From VHCN01 sp964589935 (GTDB lineage: Bacteria; Verrucomicrobiota; Verrucomicrobiia; Limisphaerales; VHCN01), in the NCBI GenBank assembly GCA_964589935.1, contig CAZPVD010000002.1, positions 1-64,000 on the forward strand: a stretch of DNA of 64,000 bases, written 5' to 3'. The translations under genes and the position numbers were made by a program. This document shows positions 8,813-17,324 of the stretch, piece after piece (within the stretch, counting starts at the first letter, position 1; each line of letters starts with the position of its first letter). Under the pieces are notes generated by a model that was not told the DNA's origin, ran no database searches, and saw only the letters and a program-made list of their open reading frames with translations.

Positions 8813-10195
8813 ATGACAGCGACGACCGTCAGACCAACCCTCTTTCATCGCTATCTCTGGCGCAATTACCACGTCATTTCCAGCGTCACGTTCTGGCTGA
8901 GGCGGCGGTTCACGTGGGGCGGACTCCTGCTGGTCGCGAGCATTGCGGCGACGGCGTCGCTCGGCGCGGACACGAACCTCGCGCCCGCTTACCAGGCCTT
9001 CGCGGTGCTCGTGGTGCTGTTCATCGTGTCGGTCATCGGCAGCTTTTTTTCGCGCGCAAATGTGACGGCGCGACGTGAACTGCCCCGTCACGGCACGGCA
9101 GGCATTGCGTTCACATACAAAGTCACCCTCGAAAACCGAAGCTCCCGCGCGCAACGCGGCCTGAGCGTGGTCGAGAAGCTCGCCGATCCTCGCCCGTCGG
9201 TGGAGGAGTTTGCGAGCACACCCGAACCGGGCGAGGAACGGCGCAACTGGTTCGACCGCCGTTACTATCGCTGGCGATGGCTCGTGACACGGCACGTGCG
9301 CGCCCGCGCGGAGGAGCGCCCCGCGCCCGCGCTCACGCCGCACAGCGCGACGAGGATGACGCTTGAACTCATCCCCACGCGGCGCGGCGTGCTGCGTTTC
9401 GAGGCAATCACGATTGCGTGCCCCGATCCGTTTGGCTTGTTCCGCTCGCTCGTGGACGTGCCGTCGCCGCAATCGGTGCTCATCCTGCCGAAGCGTTACT
9501 TGCTGCCGCCGTTTCCACTGCCGGGCGCGCCGCGTTACCAGCCCGGCGGTGTGACGCTCGCGAGTTCCATCGGCGAATCGGAGGAATTCATCTCGTTGCG
9601 CGACTACCGGCCCGGCGACCCGATGCGGCGCATCCACTGGCGCAGTTGGGCGAAGATGGGCCGGCCCATCGTGAAGGAGTTTCAGGACGAATTCTTCGTG
9701 CGCCACGCGCTCGTGCTCGACACGTTCGCCCCGGCGGATGCGGAAACACAGGAAAGCGTCTTCGAGGAGGCCGTGTCGCTCGCGGCGTCGTTCGCCTGCG
9801 CCCTCGACACGCAGGAATCTCTGCTCGACCTGCTCTTCGTCGGGCCGCAGGCGTATTGCTTCACGGCCGGGCGCGGCGTGGCGCACAAGGAGCAGATGCT
9901 CGAAGTGCTCGCCTCGGTCGAGGTGTGCCGCGAACGGCAGTTCAACTCGCTCGTGCGCCTTGTGATCGAGCAGCTTCCGTTCGTGGACGGCTGCATCTGC
10001 ATCCTGCTGGCATGGGACGCGCAGCGGCAGATGTTCATCCGGCAACTGCGCGAGCGCGGCACGCCGGCGCTTGTCTTTGTCATCACGCCGCCCGGCGCGG
10101 AAGCGCAACTCGACCCCGGCCCGATGGCTGACCAACCGGGAAACTTCCATGTCCTTGAAGCGGGCAAACTCGCAGAGACGCTCGCGAAGTTGTAG
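8813..10195 (+). CDS. DUF58 domain-containing membrane-anchored protein
   Basis: The 460-residue protein has two N-terminal membrane segments (LLLVASIAATASLGA and FAVLVVLFIVSVIGSFF), an Ig-like middle part, and the DUF58 signature RDYRPGDPMRRIHW near residue 263. DUF58 proteins have a von Willebrand A-like fold and nearly always accompany MoxR ATPases; their exact role in the envelope is unsettled. It sits between the MoxR and transglutaminase genes. Confidence 0.92.
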   Translation: MTATTVRPTLFHRYLWRNYHVISSVTFWLRRRFTWGGLLLVASIAATASLGADTNLAPAYQAFAVLVVLFIVSVIGSFFSRANVTARRELPRHGTAGIAFTYKVTLENRSSRAQRGLSVVEKLADPRPSVEEFASTPEPGEERRNWFDRRYYRWRWLVTRHVRARAEERPAPALTPHSATRMTLELIPTRRGVLRFEAITIACPDPFGLFRSLVDVPSPQSVLILPKRYLLPPFPLPGAPRYQPGGVTLASSIGESEEFISLRDYRPGDPMRRIHWRSWAKMGRPIVKEFQDEFFVRHALVLDTFAPADAETQESVFEEAVSLAASFACALDTQESLLDLLFVGPQAYCFTAGRGVAHKEQMLEVLASVEVCRERQFNSLVRLVIEQLPFVDGCICILLAWDAQRQMFIRQLRERGTPALVFVITPPGAEAQLDPGPMADQPGNFHVLEAGKLAETLAKL

Positions 10196-10203
10196 TTTGT
10201 CGC

Positions 10204-12270
10204 ATGAACACGCCTCCGTTCCTGCTCGGCGCGGCGTTGCTCTTCTGGGGCTGGCAGACGGGCATCGTGCTGCCGGCGGTCGCGATGGCGGTGCTCCTCG
10301 AGGCGGCGCGCTGGATCGAGTGGCGGCTCGACTTCAAACGCGAGGACTTCGACCGCGTGTGGGACCTGTGCGCCGCGCTGCTCATCGCGGCGGCGGTCTA
10401 TTGCTTCTCCACGCGCGGCTCGACAAACGCGCTGATGGAATTTCTCCAGACCGGCGGCGGCAAGTTCCCGCCCGCGAAGGACGACACATTCACGGGAGCG
10501 TTCATTTTTTTTGAATGGTGGCCGCTGGTGTTTCTGCCGTTTGCCGTGGCGCAGGCGTTCGCCGCGCGGAGCACGGTGCCGGTGAGCACGTTCTCGTGGT
10601 ATCTGCGCCGACGACGCGCGGAGGTCGAGAACGTGATGGAGCGCGAAATCAACTCGGCGCACGCGTATCTGGCGGTGTGCGTGTGCTCGGCGGGCCTTGC
10701 CAATGCGCGCGCGCAGTGGTTTTTCCCCGGCTTCGCCATGCTGCTCGCATGGACGCTGTGGGCCGAACGCCCGCGAAGGCTCGGCGGCGTGTGGTGGGTG
10801 GTGCTGTTCGCACTCGTGCTCAAGCTGGGCTGGTTCGGCGCGATGGGCCTGCACGCGGCGCAGGGCATTCTGGAGGACAAAGTTTCGTCGTGGGCCGCAA
10901 GCCTCGGCTTGAGCCGGATGCCGCGCATCGAAAGCGAGACGATGATCGGGCGCATCGGGCGGCTGAAACTCTCCGGTGCCATTGTCATGCGAGCCGAGCC
11001 GGTCGGAAACAGCCCCGCGCCCGCGCTGTTGCGCGACTCGACGTATCTCATCTTCAGGTCCTCTCGCTGGACCGCCTACCGGCTCAATTACGCCGAAATC
11101 CTCCCCGAAACCGACGCGCTGACGTGGACATTGCTGCCCGGCAAGCTCGCGCCGCACACGCTGCGCATCTGGATTTCGCTGCCGCGCGGCCAAGGCTTGC
11201 TCGCGCTCCCGGCGGGCACGGCGGAGTTGAACGACCTCGCAGTCGGCCTCACTGAAACAAACCGTCTCGGTGCGGTGCGCGTGTCGGACGCGGCGGGGCT
11301 GCTCGACTTCAAGGCGCAGTTCGGCCCCGGCCGCACGCTGGATTCGCAGCCCGACCCGCTTGTGGACCTGAACGTCACACCGCAGGAGGCCGACACCATC
11401 GCGCGCATCGCGGACCAGCTCGGCCTCGCGGACCTGAACGAGGAGCACAAGGTCGCCGCCATCGCGGAATTCTTCACAAAGAACTTCAGCTACACGACAT
11501 GGCTCTCGCTCAACGCCGTCGGACTGCCGAAGGACGTCACGACGCCGCTGGGGAATTTCCTCACTCACACGCGCGCGGGGCATTGCGAATACTTCGGCAC
11601 GGCGGCGGTGCTGCTGCTGCGGCAGGCGGGCATTCCGGCGCGCTACGCCAACGGCTACGTGCTCGCCGAGCGCGAGGGCGGCAGGCGCTTCGTCGTCCGC
11701 GAGCGGCACGCGCACGCGTGGGCCATCTGGTGGTCGGAGCGCGACAAGACGTGGCACGACTTCGACGCGACGCCCGGCTCGTGGCTGGAAAACGAGCAGA
11801 CGAACGCGTCGCTCTGGGAGCCGCTCTCGGACTGGTGGTCGCGCGTGCGCTTCGAGTTCGCGCGATGGCGCGGACGCGGTGCATTCCAATGGGTGCTCAT
11901 CGCGCTGCTCATCATGCTCGTCGGCGTGCTCGTGTGGCGCGTGCTGCGGCATCAACACCGGAAACGGCGTGCGAAGGAGGCCACAATCGTTGAAGCCCCA
12001 CCGGACTGGCCGGGACGCGACTCGGAATTCTACCTCGTCGAGCGGCGGCTCGCGGACCTCGGCCTGACGCGCGAGCACGGGGAAACATTTTCAGCGTGGC
12101 TGGAGCGGATCGAGCGCGCGCGCATCGCCTCGCGCGATGCCTTGGGGAAATTGCTCGCGTTGCACTACCGGCTGCGCTTCGACCCGCGCGGCCTGAACGG
12201 CGATGAACGTGTCGCGCTGCGCGCGGGAGTGCAGGCGTGGTTGTCGGAGACAGTGCAGACGATTTCGTGA
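10204..12270 (+). CDS. transglutaminase-like (TgpA-type) membrane protein
   Basis: The 688-residue protein has several N-terminal membrane helices, a periplasmic transglutaminase-like domain and one C-terminal helix (about FQWVLIALLIMLVGVLVW) followed by a cytoplasmic DUF4129-like tail. The catalytic triad is intact: Cys461 in RAGHCEYFG, His504 in RHAHAW, and Asp521 in DFDATPG. It closes the MoxR-DUF58-transglutaminase cluster, eight bases after DUF58. Homologues probably cross-link or cleave peptides in the envelope; the substrate here is unknown. Confidence 0.92.
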   Translation: MNTPPFLLGAALLFWGWQTGIVLPAVAMAVLLEAARWIEWRLDFKREDFDRVWDLCAALLIAAAVYCFSTRGSTNALMEFLQTGGGKFPPAKDDTFTGAFIFFEWWPLVFLPFAVAQAFAARSTVPVSTFSWYLRRRRAEVENVMEREINSAHAYLAVCVCSAGLANARAQWFFPGFAMLLAWTLWAERPRRLGGVWWVVLFALVLKLGWFGAMGLHAAQGILEDKVSSWAASLGLSRMPRIESETMIGRIGRLKLSGAIVMRAEPVGNSPAPALLRDSTYLIFRSSRWTAYRLNYAEILPETDALTWTLLPGKLAPHTLRIWISLPRGQGLLALPAGTAELNDLAVGLTETNRLGAVRVSDAAGLLDFKAQFGPGRTLDSQPDPLVDLNVTPQEADTIARIADQLGLADLNEEHKVAAIAEFFTKNFSYTTWLSLNAVGLPKDVTTPLGNFLTHTRAGHCEYFGTAAVLLLRQAGIPARYANGYVLAEREGGRRFVVRERHAHAWAIWWSERDKTWHDFDATPGSWLENEQTNASLWEPLSDWWSRVRFEFARWRGRGAFQWVLIALLIMLVGVLVWRVLRHQHRKRRAKEATIVEAPPDWPGRDSEFYLVERRLADLGLTREHGETFSAWLERIERARIASRDALGKLLALHYRLRFDPRGLNGDERVALRAGVQAWLSETVQTIS

Positions 12271-12281
12271 GTAAGGAAGCG

Positions 12282-12476
12282 TTACGCGATAAATCGCTCT
12301 TCACAATCGACACAACTCATCCGAAGTTCTTTGGGCCAAAAACCGAGCGGGATGGCGAAGAGAGCAGCAGGAAACAGGCGGAGATTTTCCCGGTTCCAGA
12401 ACACCATCTTCGTGTTCATTGACCCACACTTGGGGCAGCGAGCTGAATAGATGCGGAACTTGCGGCTGCTTTTCAT
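12282..12476 (-). CDS. small zinc-ribbon-like protein, function unknown
   Basis: ATG at 12476 gives a 64-residue protein with CPKCG near the N-terminus and SCVDCE near the C-terminus, so two CxxC pairs could bind zinc. The middle is hydrophobic (LRLFPAALFAIPLGF). It is convergent with the transglutaminase gene. The paired cysteines and end-to-end composition look real, but I know no family name for it. Confidence 0.55.
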   Translation of the reverse strand: MKSSRKFRIYSARCPKCGSMNTKMVFWNRENLRLFPAALFAIPLGFWPKELRMSCVDCEERFIA

Positions 12477-12507
12477 GCAAGCGCGCGGCGCAAACTGCCG
12501 TTCAAGC

Positions 12508-13527
12508 TCACGCCTTCTCGCTGACGTGCACCCATGTGTGAACGTGCGGCGCGCCGCGGAAATACCACACCATCGCCGGTCCTTCGAGCTGCCACACGTC
12601 CCACACGCCATCGCCGCCGATGTCGTCGTTCTTGTAGAACGCCATGTGCAGGTTCTCGAAGCCGTTCTTTTCGACGAGCTTCATCACCTCGTCCACGTCC
12701 ATCTTGCGGAATGGTGCGAGCAGGTCGGCCATGACCTTGCGGACGTGTTCGCGCTGGTCCTTGCTCAGGTCGCGCACTGCGATACCGGGCAGGCCCTCCT
12801 TCTTGCCGGAAAGCTTCACGGTGTCGTTGCCTTTTTCCTCGCGGCCGTCGCCGAGCAACGCGCGCTCGCGCTGTTTGCCGTCGAGCATCTTGAAGACCTC
12901 GTTCGCGCGCAGCGCCTGATACCAGTAGATGTTACCGGGATGATCGGCCTTCTCGTTGAAGCCTTGCGCGGCGTGCCCGTAGAAAATCGGCCCGCCAAAG
13001 GCCTCGCCCTCGACCGAGTCGCCGTCGCAACGGCGCGTCACGTGGCGTCCGGCGAGGACGAACTCGAACTTGCCCGTGCCCGGCGTGCCGAAGAGCGCGA
13101 TGGACACGTCGCCGAAGCCGTCCTTGCCCGAGTCGTGCGTGACCTGCGCGAGAACGCGCTCGGCGTATTCCTCGCTGTGCAGGCCGATGAAAATTTCCTT
13201 CACCATCTGCTGCTGGTCCTTCGTGAAATCCTTGCCGAGGCGCAGTTTCGTGATGTGCCAGTTGTTGTCCACCTTGTTGCGCAGCGGGTGGTCGAACGCG
13301 TAGCACGTGGTTTCGCGCTGCTGCTCGCTCAGGCTCTTGTAGAGCGAGGCCACGAGCGTCTCGGGTTGCGCAAGCTTCGCCTTTTCCGCGGCGGAGAGTG
13401 TGTCGCTCTTGAACAGCGGCACGGAGCCGGCGGCGGCCACGACCGCGCCGGTCGCGGCGGTTTTGATGAAGTCACGACGGCTGACGGAATCGCAGCAGTC
13501 ACAGTCGAAGGGAAGGCGGGTTTTCAT
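12508..13527 (-). CDS. DUF3500 family protein with Tat-type signal
   Basis: The 339-residue protein starts with a twin-arginine-like signal (SRRDFIKTAATGAVVAAAGS), so it is probably exported folded. The body has the DUF3500 pattern GTPGTGKFEFVLAGRHVT and a C-terminal WYFRGAPHVHTWVHV. The biochemical role of the family is unknown. An early cysteine cluster (DCDCC, residues 8-12) precedes the Tat motif. It lies upstream of the small zinc-ribbon gene on the same strand. Confidence 0.75.
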   Translation of the reverse strand: MKTRLPFDCDCCDSVSRRDFIKTAATGAVVAAAGSVPLFKSDTLSAAEKAKLAQPETLVASLYKSLSEQQRETTCYAFDHPLRNKVDNNWHITKLRLGKDFTKDQQQMVKEIFIGLHSEEYAERVLAQVTHDSGKDGFGDVSIALFGTPGTGKFEFVLAGRHVTRRCDGDSVEGEAFGGPIFYGHAAQGFNEKADHPGNIYWYQALRANEVFKMLDGKQRERALLGDGREEKGNDTVKLSGKKEGLPGIAVRDLSKDQREHVRKVMADLLAPFRKMDVDEVMKLVEKNGFENLHMAFYKNDDIGGDGVWDVWQLEGPAMVWYFRGAPHVHTWVHVSEKA

Positions 13528-13576
13528 GGTCGAGTGCCTAGCACAGCGCCGGCGAAAAAGCTACTGCGAAGTGAAG

Positions 13577-14269
13577 TCACTTCTGGCCGTGCAATTTTCC
13601 CAGCGCGGCGAGCGCGGCCTCGCTCTCGGCGAGCTTTTTGCTTTTGCCGCGGCCGCGGCCGAGCTCCGCGCCGGCGTGCCACACGGAGCACTCGAAGACG
13701 CGGTCGTGGTCGGGGCCTTCAGTGGATTCGGTGCGATACTGAGGCGCCTCGTTGGAGCCGCCCTGGAGGAGTTCCTGCAGCTCGCCCTTGGGATTCTCGA
13801 TGTTCGGCAGCACGTCAAGCGCGCCCCACGAATCCTTGAACTGCCGCAGCACCACGCCGCGTGCCGCGTCGTAGCCGGCATCGAGAAACACCGCGCCGAT
13901 GACCGCCTCGAAGGCGTCGGCGAGGATGCTCGGACGGTCGCGTCCGCCGTTGCTCTCCTCGCTGCGGCTGAGGATGAGATGCTGGCCGAGGCCGAGCAGG
14001 AGCGCCTGCGCCGTGAGCGCGCGCTGGTTGACCATCTGCGCGCGGGCTTTGGTGAGCGGGCCTTCGTCGAGCTGCGGAAATTTTTCAAACAGCTCGCGGG
14101 TGATCGCAAGGCTGATGACCGAGTCGCCGAGGAATTCAAGCCGCTGGTTGTGCGGCGCGATGACTCCCACTTCATGCGCGACGGAGGGATGGGTCAACGC
14201 CAGCCGCAGGAGCGCGACATCACGGAACTGGTGGCCGAGGCGCGCTTGAAGGACATCAAGGTCGGACAC
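13577..14269 (-). CDS. rnc: ribonuclease III
   Basis: The 230-residue protein has the RNase III signature RLEFLGDSV (Glu45, Asp49) and the second acidic site DAFEAVIGAVFLDAGYD (Asp118, Glu121), then a C-terminal double-stranded RNA-binding domain ending in KKLAESEAALAALGKLHG. It processes rRNA precursors and other double-stranded RNA. It begins 12 bases after the upstream zinc-finger-like gene, so both are probably co-transcribed. Confidence 0.93.
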   Translation of the reverse strand: MSDLDVLQARLGHQFRDVALLRLALTHPSVAHEVGVIAPHNQRLEFLGDSVISLAITRELFEKFPQLDEGPLTKARAQMVNQRALTAQALLLGLGQHLILSRSEESNGGRDRPSILADAFEAVIGAVFLDAGYDAARGVVLRQFKDSWGALDVLPNIENPKGELQELLQGGSNEAPQYRTESTEGPDHDRVFECSVWHAGAELGRGRGKSKKLAESEAALAALGKLHGQK

Positions 14270-14281
14270 GGCAAAGAAGCG

Positions 14282-14887
14282 CTAGGCGTTGGCGGCGTCA
14301 CCGGCGGGCGTCGCGGAAGCCGACACCTCGGCGAGCGGTGCGGTTTCCGCAGGCACGGATGCCGCGCTTGCCGGAGCGTCGAGGCCGTGCTCCATCAGGT
14401 GCGCGACCTGCCGCTGCACTTCCTCAAGCTGGTTGAGCTGCAAATTCGGATCGGGAACGGTGAACACATCGCCGGTTTTCGGATGCTCGTAAATAAACAC
14501 GCGAACGCCTTCCTCGTGCGATTGGGCCTTCACCTTCAGAATTTTTTTCCGTTCAAGCATCACGGCGAGGATGAACGACGCGGCGCGATATTGCGGGTTG
14601 TTTTGCTCGGTGAGCTTGCGCAGCAGCGTCTCGGCGGTTTCGCGATGAATCGGGTCAGGCGGCGCGGCGGGCGGCGGCTCGTAAAGACCCTGCCAGTGCG
14701 AGATGAAGCCCTTGCGGTCGCCCGCGCCCTGGCTGTATTGCGCGGCCCAGCACGCCTCGCATACGTCGAGCCGCTGGAACTCGTGCCGCGCGTCAAAGAG
14801 CAGCGTGTGATACGGCTGCTTGTCGGCAAAGGGCTTCTCGCACGCCTGACAGGCGTGGGCGCGCGTTTGGATGTTCCAGTCGGTCAT
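14282..14887 (-). CDS. conserved hypothetical protein with N-terminal zinc-finger-like cysteines
   Basis: ATG at 14887 gives 201 residues. The N-terminus has CQACEKPF and, further on, VCEACW, two CxxC pairs that could form a zinc ribbon. The middle is mostly helical (RKLTEQNNPQYRAASFILAVML) and the C-terminal 45 residues are Ala/Pro/Ser-rich and probably disordered. It is upstream of rnc on the same strand; I do not recognise a characterised family. Confidence 0.7.
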   Translation of the reverse strand: MTDWNIQTRAHACQACEKPFADKQPYHTLLFDARHEFQRLDVCEACWAAQYSQGAGDRKGFISHWQGLYEPPPAAPPDPIHRETAETLLRKLTEQNNPQYRAASFILAVMLERKKILKVKAQSHEEGVRVFIYEHPKTGDVFTVPDPNLQLNQLEEVQRQVAHLMEHGLDAPASAASVPAETAPLAEVSASATPAGDAANA

Positions 14888-14964
14888 CAAAAACTTGTCC
14901 CGCGCACGTCGGCGCGTAGGATGGCCGCATTATTGCCAACGGCAACCCGACTGCAACCCCATTC

Positions 14965-16062
14965 ATGAACGCCGAACTCAAACTCAAACTCGCGCAAGTC
15001 CGCGTCCGGCTCAAGCAACACAACGCCGACGCCGCGCTGCTCGGTTTGCAGCCGAACTTCTCGTGGCTCGCGTGCGGCGGCGAGGCGCACATCCCGCTCA
15101 ACAGCGACCGCGCGTTCGGCCAGTTGCTGGTCACGCGCAAGGAATTCTTCTGCTTCGCCAATCGCATCGAGATGCGCTGCCTGCAGGACGAAGTTGTGCG
15201 CGGCCTCGGCGCGAAGCCGCTCCTGTGGGAATGGCACGACAACGCCGACGCGCTGAAAAAACTGAAACAAGTCGCCGACCCGAAAAAGATTTTGTCCGAC
15301 TGTGGCGACTGGGGCACGAAGGCCGCGCCCGTGCTCTTCGCGCCACTGCACTACTCGTTGCAGGAGGTTGAGGTAAAACGCTACCGCGCGCTCGGCCGCG
15401 CAGCCGAGGCCGCGATGAGCGAGGCCTGCCGCAGCAGCCAGCCCGGCCAAACCGAGTTTGAAATCGCCGGCGTGCTCTCCGCGCGCTGCTGGGAACGCAA
15501 CCTCACGCCCGTCGTGGTGCTCGTCGCGACGGACGAACGCATCTGGAAATATCGTCACCCGCGTCCCACGACAAAAAGGCTTCGACGTCACGCCATGCTC
15601 ATCATCTGCGCGCGGCAGCACGGCCTCATCGTTGCGCTCACGCGGCTGGTTCACTTCGGCAAACTGCCCGCGGAGTTGCGCGCGAAGCACGACGCGGTTT
15701 GCGCCGTGGATGCCGCATTGCATCTCGGCACGCGCGTGGGCCGTCCAGTGAAGGACGTGTTCAATGACGGCGTCGCCGCGTATCGCGCGCAGGGTTTTGC
15801 CGACGAGTGGCATCTCCACCATCAAGGCGGCCCGTGCGGCTATCAGGGCCGCGATTATCTCGGCACGCCGACCGCCGTGGGTGAAGTGCTCGTGAACCAG
15901 CCGTTCGCGTGGAACCCCTCGATCACCGGCACGAAGAGCGAGGACACGATTCTCGCGGCGGCGAAGGGGCCGGTCGTCATCACGCCCGCGCAGGACTGGC
16001 CGATGGTGAGCGTCGAAACCGGCGGCAAACCGTGGCTGCGACCGGATATTTTGGTGAGATGA
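14965..16062 (+). CDS. M24 (Xaa-Pro aminopeptidase-like) family protein
   Basis: The 365-residue protein has a creatinase/prolidase N-terminal domain (about 1-130) and a C-terminal pita-bread domain with LHHQGGPCGYQGRDY and a late VSVETGGKPW. Classical M24 peptidases use two Asp, one His and two Glu for metals. The HHQGG block supplies the His, but the first Asp pair is not obvious (the region reads IICARQHGLIVALTR), so this may be a non-hydrolytic or divergent member. It is divergent from the preceding hypothetical gene. Confidence 0.82.
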   Translation: MNAELKLKLAQVRVRLKQHNADAALLGLQPNFSWLACGGEAHIPLNSDRAFGQLLVTRKEFFCFANRIEMRCLQDEVVRGLGAKPLLWEWHDNADALKKLKQVADPKKILSDCGDWGTKAAPVLFAPLHYSLQEVEVKRYRALGRAAEAAMSEACRSSQPGQTEFEIAGVLSARCWERNLTPVVVLVATDERIWKYRHPRPTTKRLRRHAMLIICARQHGLIVALTRLVHFGKLPAELRAKHDAVCAVDAALHLGTRVGRPVKDVFNDGVAAYRAQGFADEWHLHHQGGPCGYQGRDYLGTPTAVGEVLVNQPFAWNPSITGTKSEDTILAAAKGPVVITPAQDWPMVSVETGGKPWLRPDILVR

Positions 16063-16095
16063 AGCACAGGCAAATCGTCGCCCGACGGCGCGAGA

Positions 16096-16608
16096 TCACT
16101 TCGGCCCTTCGGTGATTCGAAAATAATATCCTTCCGGCGAGTGAACGCGGAAGTCCCGTTCACCCCAGGGCTGCGGCTTGATGGGACCCTCGATCGCCCA
16201 CGCCTTGTGTAGCGTCGCCGCGGCGAACGCCTTGTCCAAGTCCGTCGCCACGACGCCGATTTCGACACGCGGCCCCTGATACTTCGCCGGCTTGCCCTCG
16301 CCGCCCTTTCCGTTGAGCAGGATTTCGCCGCGCGCCGAGTGCAGGATGACGAAGTCGCCGGCCCGGCGGCGGACCTCGAAGCCCGCAACTTCGCTGAAAA
16401 AGGCGATGTGATCCGCAAGGTCGCGGCAATCCAACTCCAAAAACAAAAAGCCCGGCTTGCGAAATTGCCCGGTGATCTTGGTGATCTCATTCGCCTCCGT
16501 GGGCTTGTCCGCGGCCTTCACGGACGATGGTGCTTGGCCGATGAGAGTGCAGAGTGTGATCGCAATCGCCGCAACAATCGCAGCACGGAAGTTCATCATC
16601 GTTTTCAT
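16096..16608 (-). CDS. VOC/glyoxalase-like protein, exported
   Basis: ATG at 16608 gives 170 residues. A signal peptide of about 30 residues (FRAAIVAAIAITLCTLIG) is followed by one VOC-type half: LFLELDCRDLADHIAFFSEVAGFEV and a final DFRVHSPEGYYFRITEGPK. VOC proteins bind metals and small molecules, but the export signal is unusual for a glyoxalase. It lies 44 bases downstream of the MarR gene and may be its target. Confidence 0.75.
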   Translation of the reverse strand: MKTMMNFRAAIVAAIAITLCTLIGQAPSSVKAADKPTEANEITKITGQFRKPGFLFLELDCRDLADHIAFFSEVAGFEVRRRAGDFVILHSARGEILLNGKGGEGKPAKYQGPRVEIGVVATDLDKAFAAATLHKAWAIEGPIKPQPWGERDFRVHSPEGYYFRITEGPK

Positions 16609-16652
16609 CGCGCAAGTTTGCTGAGTTTGTTTTGTTCGAGAAGCAGTCGAAA

Positions 16653-17159
16653 TTACTTTCCGCGCTTCGGCGAGCATTCCGCGGCGACGCGGCACGCGTC
16701 GGCGACAATGGCAAGGCGACCGAGGAAACTTTCCCGTTCCGATTCCGGCAGGACGGAGAGGACCTGCGATTGCAGCTCGATGGCGATGGCGCGGAGCTGT
16801 TCGTATTTCTTTTTCCCGGCGGGCTTGAGGCGCAGGCGGTAGGCGCGCCTGTCGCTCTCGTGCGATTTGCGGTCCACCCAGCCGAGGGTTTCCATGCGTG
16901 CGACGAGCGAGGCGATGGTGTTCGGGTCGCTCGACATCATGCGCGTCAGGTCGCCCTGCGTGATGCCCCTGGCGTCGCTTTCGAGCAGGCAGCGCAGCGC
17001 GGTGAACTGGTCCGGCGTCGCCCCCGTGTGGTGGATGCGGCGGCGGAAGGCCTGGTTGAGGCTATACCACGCGCGGCGAAGCAGCGGCGGGAGGCGGCGG
17101 CGCTCGGGTGAGTCTATAGGCAGCGCGCCAGGATCGGCTGAATAATTTTTTACGGCCAT
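16653..17159 (-). CDS. MarR family transcriptional regulator
   Basis: The 168-residue protein has the winged-helix core FTALRCLLESDARGITQGDL, recognition helix TIASLVARMETLGWVDRKSHE, and wing DRRAYRLRLKPAGK. MarR proteins usually respond to aromatic or phenolic compounds and repress nearby genes. It is divergent from the propeller/ligase/dehydrogenase cluster that starts at 17325, with a 165-base AT-richer spacer between, so it is a good candidate regulator of that cluster. Confidence 0.9.
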   Translation of the reverse strand: MAVKNYSADPGALPIDSPERRRLPPLLRRAWYSLNQAFRRRIHHTGATPDQFTALRCLLESDARGITQGDLTRMMSSDPNTIASLVARMETLGWVDRKSHESDRRAYRLRLKPAGKKKYEQLRAIAIELQSQVLSVLPESERESFLGRLAIVADACRVAAECSPKRGK

Positions 17160-17324
17160 GAGTCAGTGAGTTCGATTGCGATTATACGTGTAGGTATTAT
17201 TTGATTGCAATCCATTTGAGGCGCGGCCATATTCCGCGTCCGCCGGCTGGGAAATGAGTTGTCAGCCGGGGCTGGTTTGTCCAGCCTGATAAAACACAAC
17301 ACGGTCAACGCACCGCTTGCAAAC

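Noticed and set aside
9682..12078. Long minus-strand open frame opposite DUF58 and transglutaminase genes
   Set aside because: Antisense artefact of GC bias; it spans two real genes and is low in complexity.
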